Positions 4,654-6,510 of a DNA stretch of 6,510 nt are shown in pieces. The position numbers were made by a program, and so were the translations under genes. Where the stretch lies: assembly GCA_003151875.1 (NCBI GenBank), contig PLYW01000147.1, positions 8,614 to 15,123 of the forward strand, read 5' to 3'. The notes beneath the pieces were generated by a model. It was given only the letters and a program-made list of their open reading frames with translations. It did not search any database and had not been told where the DNA came from. Origin of the DNA: Acidobacteriaceae bacterium (lineage in GTDB: Bacteria > Acidobacteriota > Terriglobia > Terriglobales > Acidobacteriaceae). The first letter of the stretch is position 1; every line of letters starts with the position of its first letter.

Positions 4654-6274
4654 CGGTGATCTCCTCCTGCGGCTGATGTTCGTAGTCGTACGCTTCCCAA
4701 GTCACCACCGGGGTCTCGTCGAAGTTGTGGGTCGGCGGCGGCGAGGAGGTCATCCACTCCAGTCCTGTCGCGTTCCAGGGATTCGGACCGGCGTCCGCTC
4801 CGTACCGCAACGACCACACGAAGTAGATCATGGGTAAGACATAGCCCACCGCCAGGATGGAGGCGCCCGCCGTCGAGAGCACGTTCAGCACCTGGAACTC
4901 CGGCGGATAAGCATGGTAGCGGCGCGGCGAGCCCATGTAGCCGAGAATGAACAGCGGAAAAAACGTGGTATTGAAGCCGACGAAGACCAGCAGCGCCGAC
5001 AACTTGGCCCAGGCCTCGGGATACATTTTGCCGGTGATCTTGGGCCACCAGAAGTGCAGCCCCGCCATGTAGGCCATGACCATGCCGCCCACCATCACAT
5101 AATGAAAGTGCGCGATGACAAAGTAGGTGTCGTGGACGTGCACGTCGAGGCCCAGCGAAGACAGGAAAATGCCGGTCAGCCCACCGACGGTGAACAAGCC
5201 GATGAACCCGAAGGCATAGAGCATCGGCGTGTTGTAACTGATCGATCCCTTGTACATGGTCGCGGTCCAGTTAAAGACCTTGACCGCCGACGGGATGGCG
5301 ACCAGGTAGCTCAACAGCGAGAACACCAGAGCGGCGTAAACCGAAATTCCGGCGACAAACATGTGGTGCGCCCACACCAGGAAGCCCAGCACGGCAATTG
5401 CGATCGAGGCCAGGGCGATGAACTCATAACCGAAGGCGCGCTTGCGCGAGAAGCAGCAGACAATCTCGCTGATCACGCCCATGCCGGGAAGAATCATGAT
5501 GTACACGGCGGGATGCGAATAAAACCAGAACAAGTGCTGGAACAGCAGCGGGTCACCGCCCAGCTGCGGGTTGAAGACCCCGATGTTGAAGGCGCGTTCC
5601 AAAGCGACCAGCAGCAAGGTGATGGCGATCACCGGCGTTCCCAGCACCATAATCACGGCAGCGGCGTAGTTCGACCAGCAGAACAGCGGCAGGCGGCGCC
5701 ACGTCATGCCGGGCGCGCGCATGCGGTGGATGGTGACAATGAAGTTCAGTCCCGTCAGGATGGAGGAAAATCCGGCGATGAAAATACCGATGGCCGCTCC
5801 AATCACATGGGTGTTGGAGTAGGTGGTGCTGAAGGGCGTGTAAAAGGTCCAGCCGGTATCCACGCCGCCGGTGACCATGGCGGTCAGCGCGGTGATGGCG
5901 CCCGCCATATAGAGATACCAGCTCAGCAGATTTACCCGGGGGAATGCCAGGTCTTTGGCGCCCACCATCAAAGGCACCAGGAAGTTGCCGAGCACCGCCG
6001 GCACCGACGGAATCAGGAAGAAGAAGACCATGATGATTCCGTGCATGGTGAATAGCTTGTTGTAGGTGTCGGACGAGACCAGGTCACCCGCCGGCGTCAG
6101 CAGCTCCAGGCGAATCATCATGGCGAAGAATCCGCCCAGCCAGAACATGGCGGTGATCGAGATGAGATACAGTACCGCGATCCGCTTATGATCGGTGGTC
6201 AGCAGCCACGACTTGATGCCGTAGTTCGAATTCAGGTAGTTCTCGCGCTCGACGATCTGTACTGCGGTTGCCAT
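4643..6274 (-). CDS. ctaD: Cytochrome c oxidase subunit I, A2-type heme-copper oxidase
   Basis: This 543-aa, 12-helix catalytic subunit reduces O2 to water and pumps protons across the cytoplasmic membrane. Heme a ligands are H78 (FTMHGIIMVF) and H391; the heme a3 ligand is H389 (HDTYFVIAHFHY). CuB ligands are H254, H303 and H304 (WAHH), with Y258 placed for the His-Tyr cross-link. D-channel residues D108 and N115 (GAKDLAFPRVN) and K-channel K332 (SAVKVFNW) are present, as is the R451-R452 pair near the heme propionates. Helix VI reads FYSHPAVY: the Glu of the A1 motif GHPEVY is Ala, and Tyr-Ser precede the His. This defines the A2 subfamily. The ATG at 6274 has AAAGG upstream (6281-6285). 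It follows ctaC by 23 nt. Confidence 0.98.
   Translation of the reverse strand: MATAVQIVERENYLNSNYGIKSWLLTTDHKRIAVLYLISITAMFWLGGFFAMMIRLELLTPAGDLVSSDTYNKLFTMHGIIMVFFFLIPSVPAVLGNFLVPLMVGAKDLAFPRVNLLSWYLYMAGAITALTAMVTGGVDTGWTFYTPFSTTYSNTHVIGAAIGIFIAGFSSILTGLNFIVTIHRMRAPGMTWRRLPLFCWSNYAAAVIMVLGTPVIAITLLLVALERAFNIGVFNPQLGGDPLLFQHLFWFYSHPAVYIMILPGMGVISEIVCCFSRKRAFGYEFIALASIAIAVLGFLVWAHHMFVAGISVYAALVFSLLSYLVAIPSAVKVFNWTATMYKGSISYNTPMLYAFGFIGLFTVGGLTGIFLSSLGLDVHVHDTYFVIAHFHYVMVGGMVMAYMAGLHFWWPKITGKMYPEAWAKLSALLVFVGFNTTFFPLFILGYMGSPRRYHAYPPEFQVLNVLSTAGASILAVGYVLPMIYFVWSLRYGADAGPNPWNATGLEWMTSSPPPTHNFDETPVVTWEAYDYEHQPQEEITVGH
4661..4668 (-). promoter_or_regulatory. Ribosome binding site that fixes the ctaE start at TTG
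   Basis: AGGAGGAG on the minus strand lies within the last codons of ctaD, 7 nt before the TTG at 4653. It is the strongest Shine-Dalgarno seen in the operon, and its spacing excludes the in-frame ATG at 4638 as the main start. Confidence 0.8.
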
Positions 6275-6297
6275 GTCACACCTTTAGGTCTAATGCC

Positions 6298-6510
6298 TTA
6301 TTGCACGTTCGACGTATTCGGAGCGGACGAGACATCGCTCGCCGCTCCCTGTGGCTGCGTTTGCGCCAGCGATTTGACGTAGGCCACCAGCGCCATCAGG
6401 TTCTCTTCCGAAACCTGCCCCTGAAACGTGGGCATGATGGGCTTGAAACCCGAAACGATCTTGGTGCCCGGATTGAGAATGGACTCGCGAATATAGTTCT
6501 CGTCGGCCAT
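6298..6510 (-). CDS. ctaC: Cytochrome c oxidase subunit II, C-terminal cytochrome c domain (partial)
   Basis: Only the last 70 codons and a TAA stop are inside the window. The visible part is the end of a class I cytochrome c domain: ADENYIRESILNPGTKIV, then KPIMPTFQG with the axial heme ligand Met (26th visible residue), the helix EENLMALVAYVKSL, and a 20-residue Ser/Ala/Pro/Asn/Gln tail. This matches subunit II proteins with a cytochrome c fused after the CuA domain, as in caa3 oxidases, where it takes electrons directly from soluble carriers. The CuA site and CXXCH motif must lie to the right of the window. The ATG at the very edge is most likely an internal Met. It is the first gene of the visible operon, 23 nt before ctaD. 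Confidence 0.9.
   Translation of the reverse strand: MADENYIRESILNPGTKIVSGFKPIMPTFQGQVSEENLMALVAYVKSLAQTQPQGAASDVSSAPNTSNVQ

Noticed and set aside
4913..6055. Long plus-strand open frame (380 codons) opposite ctaD
   Set aside because: Its translation is rich in H, Q, R, G and D with no domain or signal, and it lies wholly antisense to a CtaD with every catalytic residue intact. It is a frame shadow of high-GC coding sequence.

Overview
The window reads as chromosomal DNA of a high-GC, Gram-negative-type aerobic heterotroph. An acidobacterium (Acidobacteriota, Terriglobia/Koribacter-like) is my best guess. The clues are a caa3-type oxidase operon with an A2-type subunit I, a small exported PEGA-domain protein beside an exported orphan protein, a PhoB/PhoR-like regulator pair, and intergenic clusters of palindromes with CTTTAG/CTTCAG cores. 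This placement comes from general familiarity with such genomes, not from a search.

Layout. Positions 1-1883 (minus strand) hold a two-component system. The OmpR/PhoB-family response regulator (1188-1883) comes first, then a membrane sensor histidine kinase (1-1177) that runs off the left edge just after its phospho-acceptor histidine motif. Positions 1884-2132 are a divergent promoter region with a -10-like box, CTGT/ACAG half-sites and two short inverted repeats. Positions 2133-3247 (plus strand) are a tight two-gene unit of exported proteins: a PEGA-domain protein and an unrecognised secreted protein or lipoprotein. Positions 3248-3591 are a convergent, non-coding region between two 3' ends. 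They contain the most unusual structure here: a 191-bp element (3353-3543) with perfect 16-bp terminal inverted repeats. Each half carries three small hairpins at mirror-image positions, but the stems differ in sequence between halves. Positions 3592-6510 (minus strand) are a cytochrome c oxidase operon in the order ctaC (3' part only), ctaD, ctaE, ctaF.

How the genes work together. CtaC (CuA subunit with a fused C-terminal cytochrome c domain), CtaD (heme a, heme a3-CuB, proton channels), CtaE and the small subunit IV form one terminal oxidase of the aerobic respiratory chain. CtaD has the YSHP form of the helix VI motif, not GHPE, which marks an A2-type heme-copper oxidase. The kinase and regulator form a separate signalling pair that probably acts in phosphate or envelope sensing. 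The two exported proteins have no assigned role. No mobile-element gene, CRISPR array, tRNA or rRNA was seen.
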